A stretch of 64,000 bases of DNA, from NCBI GenBank assembly GCA_009602735.1, contig WELA01006414.1, forward strand, positions 152,410 to 216,409, written 5' to 3'. Position numbers and translations under genes: made by a program. Shown in pieces: positions 43,145-55,850 of this stretch. The notes below the pieces were generated by a model that saw only the letters and a list, made by a program, of their open reading frames with translations, made no database searches and was not told where the DNA came from. The DNA comes from Mesotaenium endlicherianum (lineage: Eukaryota; Streptophyta; Zygnematophyceae; Zygnematales; Mesotaeniaceae). The stretch's first letter is position 1. Every line of letters begins with the position of its first letter.

Positions 43145-44954
43145 AAGGTACGTAGGTATTTATCTGAGGTCTCTCTTTTGAAGTCTCCTGTTAATTGTGT
43201 TTGGTGGTCTTTCTTCATTTGCGCCTTCTTTTAGTTGCTGCTGCTTGTAATAGTTGCTACTGCTGCTGTTTTTTACTTGACATTGTTGTTATTTGCAGTA
43301 TTACGCATATTCTGCTGCCTATTATGTTTATGGTGATTCTGTTTGGTGCTGTTTTGAGGTGCTGCTGTTGTACTTGTTGTGCTAGTGCTTCATTTTGCTC
43401 TTGTGTCGTATCATGGCGTCTGCAGCAGGGACCTTGTACTAATTACTTACACAGATGTCTCTTGTGGTCCCTTTTAGGGTTGTGCGACGTGGGAACAAGT
43501 GTTGGTGGCCCGACTTGCTTGGATCGCTTCCCTAGTTTGGAGCAATGTCAAGGATCTTCACGGAGAATGCCTTTTTTGTAGTATACATATGGGCAAATGT
43601 AGCACTAAGAATGCACACTTTGCTAGCTTTGTGTGTTTGTGTATACAATAAGTTTGTTTTGTACATATGTGTGATGTAATATGGTGCTGTTGTAACGTGT
43701 TGGAAGCAGTATGTTGTTAGAAGACAAATATACTTTGAATTTTGGGGAGGTGGGGGATAGCTTGATACCAAAATCCTTATCCTTATCCTTATTCTTATCC
43801 TTGTGTCTTCTTATTATGTGTGTGGTTTTCATCCCTTGCCCCCGCTTTAATTTATGTCGCATGGATTGTAGTTTTTGTATCGCTTAATACTTTATTTTGA
43901 ATGCTTCACACTTAGCTTGCATTTTCATTTGCTCACAACAACACTGGATTATCTAAGTCTGGACTTTTTTATGTCGTAATCTTTGACTTTCATTGGTTCA
44001 ATGATTTGACTTATCTTCACATTGTATGACTGTAAGACAAATGTTTGTACAGTTGTACATTGCAACGGCTGCTCTTCACAACTCTGTCGTTAATCTTTGC
44101 ATCCCTCTAGTATTCATGTTCATTGTTCTAACTTCCCATCATAATGATAAAAACTTCGAACTTTCGGTGTCAAATGACAGCAGCACCCCTTGCTTTAGTA
44201 CATAACCATTACTTCAATTTCTGTATGTTTGTCAAGAGAGGCACTTAATGCATAATATTTTAATAGAGAGTAGCCGCATACAAACACTACAGTGAATGCC
44301 ATCACACTACTATTACAACAATGAGCGTGTCAAGGTGCCAATTATGTCCATGAATATGCCCATGTTACAACCACAAATTTCATTGTTTATTCTGCTTCAC
44401 GCGAGGAGTTATTCGTATTGAATGTATTGCTTCAGCGCACTGGCAAGTTGCTGTAATAGAACGTGTAGGAGCATACCATTACTTATTTCCCAACATATTG
44501 GGACGTGTTTGTATGACACTCTACACATACAACCTGCTTTAAGATTATGTAAAACCAAAATCTTACTAAATGACACGTTGTACAGGACGTAATGCAAACT
44601 AGAATCACAGAGGCTGCCCATGCCCATCGCCTAACTGTGAATAGACTTGAAGCTGCATCTGCTAAAATGTGCCCATATGTACATGTGTACAGTAAATGGC
44701 ATTCTCCAATCCTACTAGTCAGGCAACATGGACTCCATCCCACATGGCATACCCCTAGTAGGCACCAAAAAGAGCCACCAAATGGGCAGCGTGCGTCTGC
44801 TTTGCAAGCATGACCGCTGGCAGGACAGGCCTAGGCACAGCAGTTGTACACATAGCACACAAACCAACAGCACCTATGTGAACCCATTTTAAATTTTGTA
44901 AAACACACATTTGCATGGTCTCACATATTCACACATCGTCACACGCAATTTCAT
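43145..44954. other. Intergenic, no gene seen
   Basis: There are T-rich and Cys-coding low-complexity frames (43195-43581) with no motif. A short run of CTTATC-type hexamers lies at 43768-43803. Frames at 44592-44813 have no recognisable family. Confidence 0.5.
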
Positions 44955-45195
44955 TCACTCACATTGAACACACACACATATTACACGCACATACACAAAC
45001 ACGCTCGCAAACACACACACACACACACAATACAACACAAACCAACTAAACACACACACACACAAACAAACAGACAGACACACACACGCACATATACGCA
45101 TACAATGACACACAGACAGACATACACACACACACTCACACAGACACACACACACACACACACCAACGCACACACACACACGCACAAACGAACAT
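44955..45195. repeat. CA-rich microsatellite
   Basis: About 240 bp of impure CA repeat with interspersed ACAGACAGACA and CATATACGC units. The Thr/His-rich and Val/Cys-rich frames across it on both strands are by-products. Confidence 0.95.
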
Positions 45196-45232
45196 ACGGA
45201 AGGAACAGCAGCATACCTTCAAGTATTGCCAC

Positions 45233-45685
45233 TTAAGGCAATGGGATGTTGCGTCGAAAGGCAGCATTATGTATATATCCCACCAAGAGCCAATTCAACA
45301 TATTGCCATCCTTATCATTTAAGAGGTTATTATACTGCTCCATCAACGCACGGTACATCTCTACCTTGGTGCATTGAGTCTCGTATTCATCATCCACAGC
45401 ATTCTTGCAAGACACTAGGAAAGACTGATCTGCATGGCCAGTGCAAGTGATTATTTCAAGTAACTGTCTCTTTCTATTTAAATCTGCCTCAAGCTTGCTG
45501 CATATAACTGGTAAGTCCCGCGTCTTCTCTATTTCACGTTCGACAATTTGCATTGCAATTACAATCATGAAACGGACCGAAACTCGACGTGCATATCTGG
45601 TGTCTCCATCCCTCTGGAAAGGAACGCGGAATCTACAACGGCGTCCCCGAGGACGAACCCTAGCACGGATCCTAGAACGGGCCAT
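45233..45685 (-). CDS. Small helical protein, family member 2
   Basis: The minus-strand ATG at 45685 begins MARSRIRARVRPRGRRCRF, a very basic head. GDTRYARRVSVRFMIVIAMQIVEREIEK, ICSKLEADLNRKRQLLEII, AVDDEYETQCTKVEMY and NMLNWLLVGYIHNAAFRR follow, ending at 45233 in one unbroken phase of 151 codons. The same arrangement occurs in the gene at 42660. The basic head and helices could suit nucleic-acid or protein binding, but there is no evidence of function. It is the intact member of the pair. Confidence 0.55.
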   Translation of the reverse strand: MARSRIRARVRPRGRRCRFRVPFQRDGDTRYARRVSVRFMIVIAMQIVEREIEKTRDLPVICSKLEADLNRKRQLLEIITCTGHADQSFLVSCKNAVDDEYETQCTKVEMYRALMEQYNNLLNDKDGNMLNWLLVGYIHNAAFRRNIPLP

Positions 45686-45733
45686 GGCTGTCAAAGGGCG
45701 TTGTAGGAGGAAGAGGCAAGGCAGGGAAAACAA

Positions 45734-46348
45734 AAGATATGTACATACCTGGATTCATTAAGGAAGGCTCAGGAATCCTTCTAAAAGCCACGGCGGAAAC
45801 AAACAGAGTATGCAGCAACATGCAGTAATAGTAAACCATGATAAGCTAACATATCATAAGGAACCATAAGGAACAATAGCTTTCAAAGCTGTTCCATGTG
45901 GATTATGCAATTCCGTGCTATATCAACACCAAATGAGAGTGATCGACAGCATGACAAGGTTGTTCGGCAACGCTGCATGAACAGGAACGCTGCAACACGA
46001 TGCAAGGTGCGACAAGGTCAGGCGAGACGTCGTTGAAAAACGAAATGGATGCAACCAAATAATGACAATTCTGGAGGATGACGTACGAGCAACGCATGTG
46101 TAATCGGCAGTAACATGGAGTCGAAGGGAATGCTTAGCACGCGTGCGTCCCAGGAACTCTGTTACTTGTTGGCCGGGTTGTACTTTCAATTATACATACA
46201 TAGGCACGATTCGTACACACCCGGCAAATCGATGGCGACACACATGTATTTGTCATTAAACTTTCAAGACCTCTTATATTTCTGCCATAAAATCTCATCC
46301 CGAAATGCCTTCTCACCGAGGAGGGTTGGTTAAGTCAAGGACAAATGT
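45734..46348. other. Intergenic, no gene seen
   Basis: Short frames on both strands lack motifs. The segment separates the small helical gene from the F-box-like gene on the other strand and could hold both promoters. Confidence 0.5.
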
Positions 46349-47947
46349 ATGGCTTCCACAAGGACCTCGTTTTCTAATCTCCAGGAAGACATGGTACATT
46401 GTATACTTTGCTTGTCGTTTCCTCCATTGCGCAGCATGTGGGATGAATACATATTTGCGGATGAGTTTGGGGCTCTGAAACTGAGCCTGGTGTGCAAACA
46501 GTGGTGGAAACTTGTGTGGTCCATATTCACTCACGGAACTTGTGTGGTCCTCATTCATACACAGATACACAAAGGGCCATGAGGCCGTGTCAGTGCTTTG
46601 TACAAGGCCAAATATTTCCCAAGTCACACGGACTTTAGAGCAGAAGGAGCCCAGTATGACATCCATTCTGAACTCTCTTGCAAAAGGCTTCCCACTCATT
46701 ACGCGTGTAAGCCTTCAGGTGTGCGGGGAAATCGAGGTGCTGCAGTGCGCTTCCAGGTTTTTGTCCTCAAAGAAAAACCTTATACATGTGTACCTCACAA
46801 GAAGAACCTTGCCCTATGCACATTCATGTCACGACACACGCAGCACAAGCAAGCAAATAGAGGATATTCTAGAGGGCATTGTTTCAGCTTTTAAAAATCA
46901 CTCAAAAGAATTACGTGGGACTGTTGTAATATAGAACTTAATCCAATAGGATATCAGGGCTCCACGATGCCAATCATCACATCTATTGGGACACTCGAGG
47001 CACTGGAGGACCTCCTGATTTTCACAAACACAATGCAGGTCCCCTTACCTTCTTGGCTAGGCAGGTGCAGAGCTTTCAAGGTCTTCAAGGTGAGCCCTGG
47101 GATGGTCGTGACGGACAAGGTGGCAGAGTCCATAAGCAAGATGACCACTTTGGAGGAGCTAGAGATACCTGGTTTGCAGGTATGTATTTGCAACCTACCC
47201 ACTGCCTACTAGAAATGATGAGAGCACACCTCATGCAGCATCTCGTGTGAGGGGCCATGGGGTCAGGTCGTAATAAGTGTGGTTGCTGAACACGTGTGAC
47301 AGTCCAAGGACGGCTTCAACAAGCACTTGGCCATAATTGGCAGAATGAGCAGCCCTACATCTCTCGACGTATGCCGGGTGGACCCAGCAAGGTGCTCACT
47401 GGGTCCCCCTTTCACAGCCCCTGTCGAGGCAGTGCCTGCAGGTGCCAGGGCCACCCTTCAGACGCTTGTGATGGAGGGAGCATTGTCCCAGGTAGATGGG
47501 CCCATGCCCTGCTTGAAGTGTTTGGACATCGCTACGATAAGAGCAGCGAGGGCGGACATGTTCAAACATATGCGTAATCTGCAGGTGCTAGACATGACGA
47601 TGGGGCCATGCATCACGTGGCCCAACCTTCGCTTCCTCACGAGACTGACTACTCAGGCATTGGGTTGGCGAGTAGATGATCCTGCTGAGTGGGAAGACAT
47701 GATGCCAGCCACGCCTGTGTGGCACGTCAACAAAGCACCAGCAAACCTGTTGGATTTAAAACTGCACACATGCGAGTTGATACCGCTAGTGGACGGGCTG
47801 CTGCATATGCAGAACGACGTCACTGTGCGTATTTGGTGTACTTGCATAGAGCGCTACATTTCGCTTCCTAGTCACGAGGACTACGGGAGTAGGGGTCGAT
47901 GTCGAAGGCTCCACCAAAGAGATGCACTCTTGCTTTTCAAGATTTGA
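46349..47947 (+). pseudogene. F-box/LRR-like protein gene, frameshifted
   Basis: The start MASTRTSFSNLQEDMVHCILC with LSLVCKQWWKLVW is F-box-like (L..E....I L.. ...VCK.W). Later segments are leucine-rich with repeat character: ITRVSLQVCGEIEVLQ, TLEALEDLLIF, MTTLEELEIPGLQ, ending at a GTATGT donor (47181). An AG at about 47300 leads to a second exon (LDVCRVD, LQTLVMEGALSQ, CLKCLDIATI, LQVLDMTMGP, LLDLKLHTCELIPLVDG) with stop at 47947. F-box/LRR proteins select targets for SCF ubiquitin ligases. Frame changes near 46540 and 46900 break exon 1, so it is probably a pseudogene, unless extra introns are present. Confidence 0.5.
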
Positions 47948-49500
47948 ATTGTACCGCATCTGGGTGCTTTCAGATATACAGCCAGTAAAGAAATAGGGCA
48001 GGAGGACAAAAATCAGGTGTTTGTAGAGTATGACAGTTTTACAATACTTTAAATATGGTAGACATGAGATGCAAGTACTCCTGAAATATTATGAGAGAAA
48101 TTTGTAATTCATGTAAAAGATCATTGCAATACCAAGCTGTTGCCGCAATGAGTTAAATACAACATTTTACCCTGTTCAGTGCAGCTATGTGCAGCAAGTC
48201 CAAATTGTGGTGTTTTTTGGTAATAACACTCCACCCAAGGTGCAACAGAAGGCCAACTTTTAGCCATTAATATCCAACTTATGAATACCAGAGGGTTAAT
48301 TACACGCAGATAACAACAATCTCCCGCGTTATCCTTCTTGAACCAGATTTAGACAGAAAGAATCCGGCTGCCAAGAGGTGTGGGTCCTGTACAGTGAAAC
48401 ACGCAACAGGTTCTCCACCTTTGATGTATATATTTTATTTTATTCTGCACATTAGGTGGAGTCGTAACAACATACAGCACATCGCAACTTCGTCAAGGAA
48501 TGGTTTCCAACTCACAACAACAGAAGCTATTCTCCCTCAATCCATGAACTCGTACATTTACCCATGAATGCCTTTGATTGATAAATCTTCCGAGGCCAAA
48601 GCATAAGTTTCCACAAAGAAGTACTCAGCAACCATCGCTGGTTCACAATGGAAATAGTATTGACAAAAGTATAAGATGCACTTCAAGCTCTTTAAGACGG
48701 AAGCAATCAACATATGAGAAAAGTATAAGTATGTCAGGAATATAAATATTTTATGCATCTCATGAGCGGTCTTCAATTTAATTCAGACATTTGCACAACA
48801 AACTTTTAATGCATCGGCAAACACATGTACAAAGTACAGGTTCTTTTGGCAGAGCCCTACATGCACACACGGTCGTGGGGAAAATTTCTAGCAATTGAGC
48901 AGAAGGAGATTATCAGAAATGAAAACCAAATTTCAGTGGGGTCACTAAATTAATGAACAACAAAGCTAATGATGCATGCTATGCAAGAGCACCACGCCCA
49001 TGGCCGCAAAACAGTCGACTTAGATCAACCAACTCTAAATAGATTGTGGGTCTTCGTGTGGGGCACTCATGGACAATCAATCACCAGGCTTGCGCCAATT
49101 GCTAGCTCATGGACCTGCACATGAGACAATAAGATAACAGGGCAAGGGTGGAGTTAAGCACATCCAAATATGAGTGAATCTGAAGTGGCCTAGTAGGCAA
49201 TTAGTGAGCGCATGAATATTGTGATACGAGGCTCGATTACAAAACAGCTCAGTTTACCAACGGGAGCAAGAGGGGCACAACAGGTCATTACCAGGGCGGG
49301 CGACCACTAGAGAGGTGCCCAACAGGTCCCTTTTATATGAACAAAGTATGAGTTGCGAGAACCGCATGAGTTTGGGAAGTGAGTAGAGGAAAGGCACACC
49401 TGGGGCCCTCCGTCGGTGACACCTAAAGTCATAGAAATACACACAGTGCTGATCACGGAGGTCAGTGATGAAGAAAGGTGGAATGAGCAAAAAAATGCTC
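47948..49500. other. Intergenic, no gene seen
   Basis: AT-rich DNA without a convincing frame on either strand. Weak minus-strand frames near 48558-48776 and 49254-49502 have no motif. Confidence 0.5.
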
Positions 49501-49539
49501 AAGGCACAAGAGTGTCAAAAAGAGACACCTTAATTGTAC

Positions 49540-51028
49540 TCAACTAGAAAACACGTCAGAAGGCATAATGGCAACAGCACACGGTACAGAACCAAATGTG
49601 CTCATGAAAACAAATACATCACAAAAAATGTCTGTTAAAAAAAAACCCAGGACAAAGAGTACCTCAATGGATGTCTTCACTAGCTGTCCTGGAGATGGGA
49701 AATAGAGATAGCGGACAGCGGCGTATGTACGCACGCGTGGGCCACCCAGGACGGTGCACATTAAGCAAGAAGGACGGGATTTTCCTCATGTCGTGCCATG
49801 GCTGTGGTTTAGGTTCCGCCACACACGATATATCGTCATGGCAGGAAGATATAGGTCTGTCGTGTTCCGTGCTGAAACGATACAGCCCACAAGCTGGTTG
49901 GAATAGACTTCCACTATCACGGTTGTATCCCATTGACTCCGAGATCCAACAGCTAGCAGTGCACAACGTGCGCTATCTGCAGCACCAGAGACAGAGGGAC
50001 TAGGCACCTCTTTGGTTGCGGGCGTAGGAGAGGACACCTGGTCCACTCCTTGTCCACAGCCACACTTGTGGAACCCTCAACATAACGTAGATCAAAGATC
50101 TCTACTAAAACCCACATGGTGTGGACCCCAGCATACACAGAAGCACGGTGTACAACCTCGTTCTCCTGGTGAACAAAAATGTGTTCTATTCTTCCAATCT
50201 AGCATATCCTCTAATCTGCAGGTTTTCGGAGCTGGGAACGATCCGCACAGACACAAACATAGTCCCCAAGGCGAAAACGTCTGCCTCGGTTCTTGCTGGC
50301 TGTCTTGCACTTAAAGCAAAATTCGAACGCATCCAGACCGTCACAGACGACGCGATAGGAGGAGCGGTAGGCGGAGAGCAGTTACAAAGGGGTGACTCCC
50401 ATGGTGGAGATGAGAACTCTACAGTGGTTGAACCCTCTCTTGTCCGTCCACCTGGGAACACAGCAGACAACAGCAATAAATGCACAGTCACTACACTCTG
50501 TGTGCAACATAGAAAGGGGACAGGTTTGTGAAGGTGTGGTTGGAGTTTCAGAGGGGTGACCAAATGTGTTGAAATATTGAAAGGCTGCATATGAAGGCAA
50601 GAGCACATACCCCTTTGACACAGCTCCCACACAGAACTTGAACTTGTCGCCGTAGCGGGTATTATGAGAGTAAAAAGCCGCGACTGTCCCCTGACGTCTC
50701 AGGCACCTGACACCGTCAACTACGTCTTTGGACTTTTCAGCCAAGTAAGAAATGATTAGTGGATCAACCCTAAACCCCGCTATGGTCATCTCATTTATTC
50801 CAAGGTACCTAGCTATAGCCGGGTTGACACCTGCCAAAAAATTCTTGTAATTTTCTACCGCGGTACTCTTGAAGAGAGCCCACTTGTCAATCTCTTTTCA
50901 CACCCTGATTTCCAGTTCTCTTGATGAGAGCCTTCACATACTTGTGCTGGCCCTCAAACTCTTGAGCCCAAAGTGCCCCAATACGCCTAGTATTCGAAGC
51001 CATCGGCATACATGAAACAGAGCGTGCA
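49540..51028 (-). pseudogene. TNP2-like transposase, C-terminal part
   Basis: This joins across element B: HALFHVCRWLRILG runs (after a frame change) to WAQEFEGQHKYVKALIKRTGN, EIDKWALFKSTAVENYKNFLAG, VNPAIARYLGINEMTI and VGAVSKG, where GTATGTGC offers a donor at about 50612. Further minus-strand exon-like pieces read VTVWMRSNFALSARQ, FALGTMFVSVRI and VLVEIFDLRYVEGST. The H-x-H-x and W-x-x-EFEGxHK layout fits the C-terminal half of CACTA/EnSpm TNP2-type transposases as I know them. Frame changes and a stop show decay. An ATG at about 51000 in a wrong phase looks like a gene start but is not. Confidence 0.5.
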
Positions 51029-52289
51029 TGTAATGAATCAATCCATTTTTCATTATATTAATTTCATATACAAATACAACCAAAAATAAGTTTTATGTCA
51101 ACATACTCACATGTGCGAGTTCATATGAATGAATGTATGTCGATGAAATGCGAGTTTACTTACTTTGTCAAAAAGGTCAGCGGGATGACTTTTGCATCAT
51201 AGTGTAGTTTGCTGACTTTGTTGAAAAGGTCAGCAGGATGACTTTTGTATCATAGTATAGTTTGCTTAGATTTATATATCAGTTATATATAGGATGTAAT
51301 ATCGATAGGTTGACATATAGTAAGCTCGCTTGATATTAGTCAGTATACTTAGCTTTAATACGCTGAGGATAGATATATTCATTTAGATTATTATTTGTGA
51401 ATTGGCACATGTGACCGTAGTATACTGAAAGTCGAGAGGACGACTGAGATTCGGTAAACCAATGTCCACCAGTGTGGTTAACTCCTGGGTAGGCGGAGCC
51501 GTCGTCAGTCAACTGAACAGTTAGGACTTCAGTCAACCGACCAATTAATATGGTCGGTATACCTAGATCCGTGGGTCCCAACTTAACGGGTTTCCCACGA
51601 AACGGCGCACCTTGCGCCGTGGTCCACCAAGTGGTCACTAGGTACATAGCAGGCTGGGATCTCGTGGTCCCTCATTCCGGAAAATAGGCTTTACAGTCGG
51701 ATTTCTAGTTGCAAGTCATGTGTGCACTTTTGGGTTCGTTCTAATGACCAGCCTTCACGGAAATTACCATGGTTGCTTTGTCTGCGCTCCAAATAGAATG
51801 AACTAAAACTTTTTGGAGAGGTCTCGTCAAGGTGCATCCGTTGCTGTTAAGTTTGCTCAATTCGGAGTAGTATTGGCAAAGTTATGCCCTCTGACATTCT
51901 GGGGTCACATAGCGGACAGATTCCATGGTTTTGCACCTAAGTCAGCGGGATGTGTTTTAGCTACTTTATGGTCATCTGAATGAGAGCGCCTTTGCTATTC
52001 AGTCCCCTTGATATTGTGTATGTGCTTATACATGCTTGTATGCCTGGTATGCAAGAGGCCATGAGTTTCTAAAAGAGAGGCTCTAGTCCTCAAGCTCGCC
52101 TCTTTCTTGTGCCTTGTATTAGTGTGCAACTATGGCACACTACGGTAAGTGAGTCAAGGGTTATAGATGAGTAAACGGAATTCATCATAAGGGCGAAGAT
52201 CGCTTCCTGATTTCACACGCTTTTACCTATTTCTGATCGTATATATTTAAATGAAATATATCAATCTTGAATAAGCAAGATTCTTTTCA
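51029..52289 (+). repeat. Element B 5' LTR (1261 bp)
   Basis: It matches 55851-57062 and, inverted, 9828-11021. The extra length relative to its partner is due to a tandem copy of about 55 bp near 51170-51260 (GTCAGCGGGATGACTTTTGC, then GTCAGCAGGATGACTTTTGT). Confidence 0.93.
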
Positions 52290-52290
52290 G

Positions 52291-52302
52291 TGGTATCGGA
52301 GC
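52291..52302 (+). other. Element B primer binding site
   Basis: TGGTATCGGAGC lies one base after the LTR end, identical to the site after LTR-C at 18096. Confidence 0.88.
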
Positions 52303-55300
52303 TAAGTCCTTTCTTGAATGTCCGTGCTCGTCTTCTTTGTCTCATGAGGTAAGTGTGTGAGGCTTACTTGTGTGGTATGATGAGTCTAGGTGGAACTTGG
52401 GAAGTGTATGATGTAGAGCATTGCACATCCTGTCCAGGATCCTTCCACTTGCTCACCTAGTGTGTCTCTAGACTCAATGTACTATGCGGCATACTAACTT
52501 GACTTTCCTAGCCTCTTGTGTACAGATCCACACAACGAGAAGCCTAAAGTGGAGGCTTGATGGAAGAGGTGTCTGCAAGCATCAAGGGCAGCCTCAAGGG
52601 AGTTGCATCCTAGCAAGCCGGATATGACTCATTTACCTCACTTGATCATAGTCGTTGTGTGTTGTTATATGCAATCCACGGCTAGTATAGAGAGGGGTGT
52701 GCACTCCAACGGTGCTAGAGGACTTGTTAGCCTGTTGTGCTATCCCTTTGGGTTTAAGCTTGTTGCTTTGCAAGAGACGTACCTCTCTCATTATATGTGT
52801 GGTAGCTAGGTGGAGGGAGGTTGGGTATGGCTGCATGTGTTGAGCAATTGAGACAGAGCGTGCACACATGATTTACTAAGTTACGTTTCCAAGCATGGAT
52901 AGACGACAGGTTATCCCCGACACGGTCCAAGTGCACTACGTCGCCCACAATCTTCGGCTTCCTGCAACTTCTGTGTGAAGAGGCTTCGGCAGCGACAATG
53001 GCATCCTACAGATACCCCCTACTCCCAACCGTGGCTGTGACATTGTGTGCTTCTCTCGTTTCCCACATCGATTTGTGCTTGGAGGATTTAGGGTATGTGC
53101 CTTGTGCTTGAATGCTATGTGTTAGACGGTGCTTTGTGGTACTTGATGGGATCGTGGGAGCTGGGGTTAAGCTTAAGGTGGGTTCAGTCAGTGTGCTGAG
53201 GTTTATGGATGCGGGTCTTATGTGATTGCTGACTTAGGTTAAGTCAGCCTGTTGCATTATTTGACCTAATGTGGTTAAAGGGTCAAGGGCTTGGATTCAT
53301 GGACGCAAGGGCTTTCCTTTGACTCGCTTTTACTTCGCATGGTTCATTATGGGTCCGAGAGCAGCCGCGGACAACGAGTACTTTGAGTGCTTGAGTTAAA
53401 TGAGCTCTGGGCAACATGCTGTAGATCAGCATATCGCGACTTAGGTCTGTACGATGTGTTGAGTGATGTATGGGAAGTCAACGTGGATACTAGAGGGGGT
53501 TTGACTACTTTCCTTAGGTCCAGTTGGCTGTAGATTTTGGATGCCACCTGTACACTTGGTCAAGTGTAAGGAGGTATGTGTCTTCGTCATAGGGACGATC
53601 TGGGCATATTAGCAGTGTGCTAAGTTTTTGCCGGCCTCGCAGCTAATCGAGCTCGCTAGAGGCGCATGCTAGGTAGTATGCAAGGTGCATCGGTAGATGC
53701 GTCAGGTGCATGGAATTTGCAACCCGGGTGCTAGAGGTAGTGGATCGCCGTTAGCATACCGTTGAGCAGGTGTAAAATGGGCCCTGCTGTAATAGATTCA
53801 CTATGCACACCTAAGTAAAGACAGAAGAGACCATCGACATTATAGACGTTCTCGCAATGCATGGCTTGAATGATCTTGTTCAGTCTGATGCACAAACATT
53901 CTTCTTGCTAGCTTGGGGTTACAGTGCAAATGTCTTACCAATGATTTATGCACGCTGTTGTTATTAACTTGCTAAGTGCTTGCTGCAATTGCAAGAGGTG
54001 CCATGTATATGCCTCCAGAGAGGAACTTTGTTTTGAGCTATACTGAGTTTGCCCATTGTCATTGGTTGAGTCTATGTGATCCCAATATTTGCCTCGCCCT
54101 CCCGAGAACTATGTAAGATGGAGTCATCAGCTCTTGAGTAGACTGATGCAGCTAGGGTGTGGTGTTTACCACACGTAGCTAAGCTCATGGAAGGCAACTT
54201 ACACACTTGCTTGTTGTCTGTTTGACAAACTGAGACCAGCAAGCAGAGTGTGAAGCAATGGTGACATACAGGTCGAGAGAGGCCGAGGAGTTGGCATGCT
54301 GGACGCTGCCGCGTGACGCTTCCCCGACTGTCCTCTGGGCAACTTCAGGCAGTAAGGCCTGAAGGAGGGAGTATCCTGAAACATCAGAATTATGAAACAG
54401 TTGGTTGTTTCTCTTCCCTTTCACTTGAATTGTTGACTCTCACTATTTGGTGGTTGTCATTTTGGCGTATGTCTTGCTAGGAAGGACTGGTATGAGTCAT
54501 TGTATGCATGCGTTGGTAGAGTCAGCTAGCTGAGCTACTCTTTGGGTATTGGAGGAACTTGCTAATGGGGCCCATTGTCTTGATCTCATAACAAGCAATC
54601 TACACTTCCAAATGGAGGGGTGTAATACGCTGGCTTGATGTTGGATTATTCATGGATAGATCTTTATGGTGAGAGGGTCTGAATGGCAGTACACTCTTCC
54701 CTATGCCACTATGGGCATTGCTCTAATCCTGAAAAATGGACTATTTTTTGAGGGGGGGGGCTTTCTTTCTTGCTTACTTGGGTGTTTGCACTCCGTGTCC
54801 TCTCTTGGTTTTTCTTTGTTGCTTCGTCTCCACCCACTCGTACCGCCGCAATCCTCTGTGACTATGACTCTGTGTGGTTCTTATCATGCGGAGTTGTAGG
54901 CACTTCTTGGTGGGCTTATGTGGTTAGAGCTATCGAGTCGACAGCTATTTAAATTGGGGAGAGGGCGATGATGGGATGTGTATTAGGAGTATTCAGTATG
55001 CTGTGCTTACCTGCATACTCAGCAGCAAGTGTATGTACTAACCGGGTCATACACTGCCACATCCTATGTGTAAATTGCATTAATATCAGGAGCATCAGTA
55101 ACTGACTGGTGTAAACTGTGAGTTGCAGTACACTGTGGAAGCAAGTGTACGTACTACCTGAGTAAGTACATTGCCACAAGTTGGGATTGGGTAGCAAAGA
55201 TGCATGGCACATCAGGGACCTGCTTGAGGTGACCAGCATATTGCTCAAAGCCATATGTTGCTTTGAACTTAGTGTGTTCTGAAAATGTGGTTAAAATTTA

Positions 55301-55840
55301 CAATTTTCTTGGGCTCATTAACCTGATGGTACTCATTTTGCAAGGGCATTTAATGCCATCAAATCAGTTGGTCTCCCTTTTCCTTAAGTACGCTGAATTT
55401 TGAGCAAGTACCTAAGTCACAAGAAATTGCTTGTGAGGAGCTTTCAAGGTGCGAGCACGGCAGGAGTTGAAGACGAAGAGAAGGAGAAAAGGCTTGGTTC
55501 AGTTGGCTGAGCCTTGATAACATTCTTTCATTGTTTGACCTCGAAAGGAGGCTGTTTGATTTGGGTGTGGTTGGCATGGTGTGAGGTGCTCTATTGTGTC
55601 TTTCAACTGGAAGGACTACTGTGAGTAGGGGTAAATCCATGCATGTCTTCAGTTATTGATTGTGAAGTCAGATGATTGCTTACATGACAATTTGCTGTAA
55701 TTGAATTTTACTTGCACTGGGTAGGTGAATATATCACGCTCATGTTTTGTTTGCTTGCTGTGCTTCACCTAGTTGACTGAAGTGTATTATTAAATAAATG
55801 AATCGTATGCTGAGTGTTGTCGAGGCGACAACAACTTAAC
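52303..55840 (+). other. Element B interior, non-coding or decayed
   Basis: No gag, RT, RNase H or integrase motif was found in any frame. A 9-base G run at 54752-54760 and several T-rich tracts are present. Minor plus-strand frames (54666-54899) look like chance. Confidence 0.6.
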
Positions 55841-55850
55841 TTGGGAAGGT

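Noticed and set aside
43768-43803. Interstitial telomere-like repeat
   Set aside because: The units are TCCTTA/CTTATC, not the plant TTTAGGG type, and only about six imperfect units are present.
44955-45236. Long His/Thr-rich (+) and Cys/Val-rich (-) open frames
   Set aside because: They are translations of a CA microsatellite in several phases and carry no protein information.
50840-51002. A gene starting MASNTRRIGALWAQ just downstream of element B
   Set aside because: The ATG lies in a different phase of the TNP2-like coding sequence; sense continues from 57063 across the insertion, so this is not a real start.
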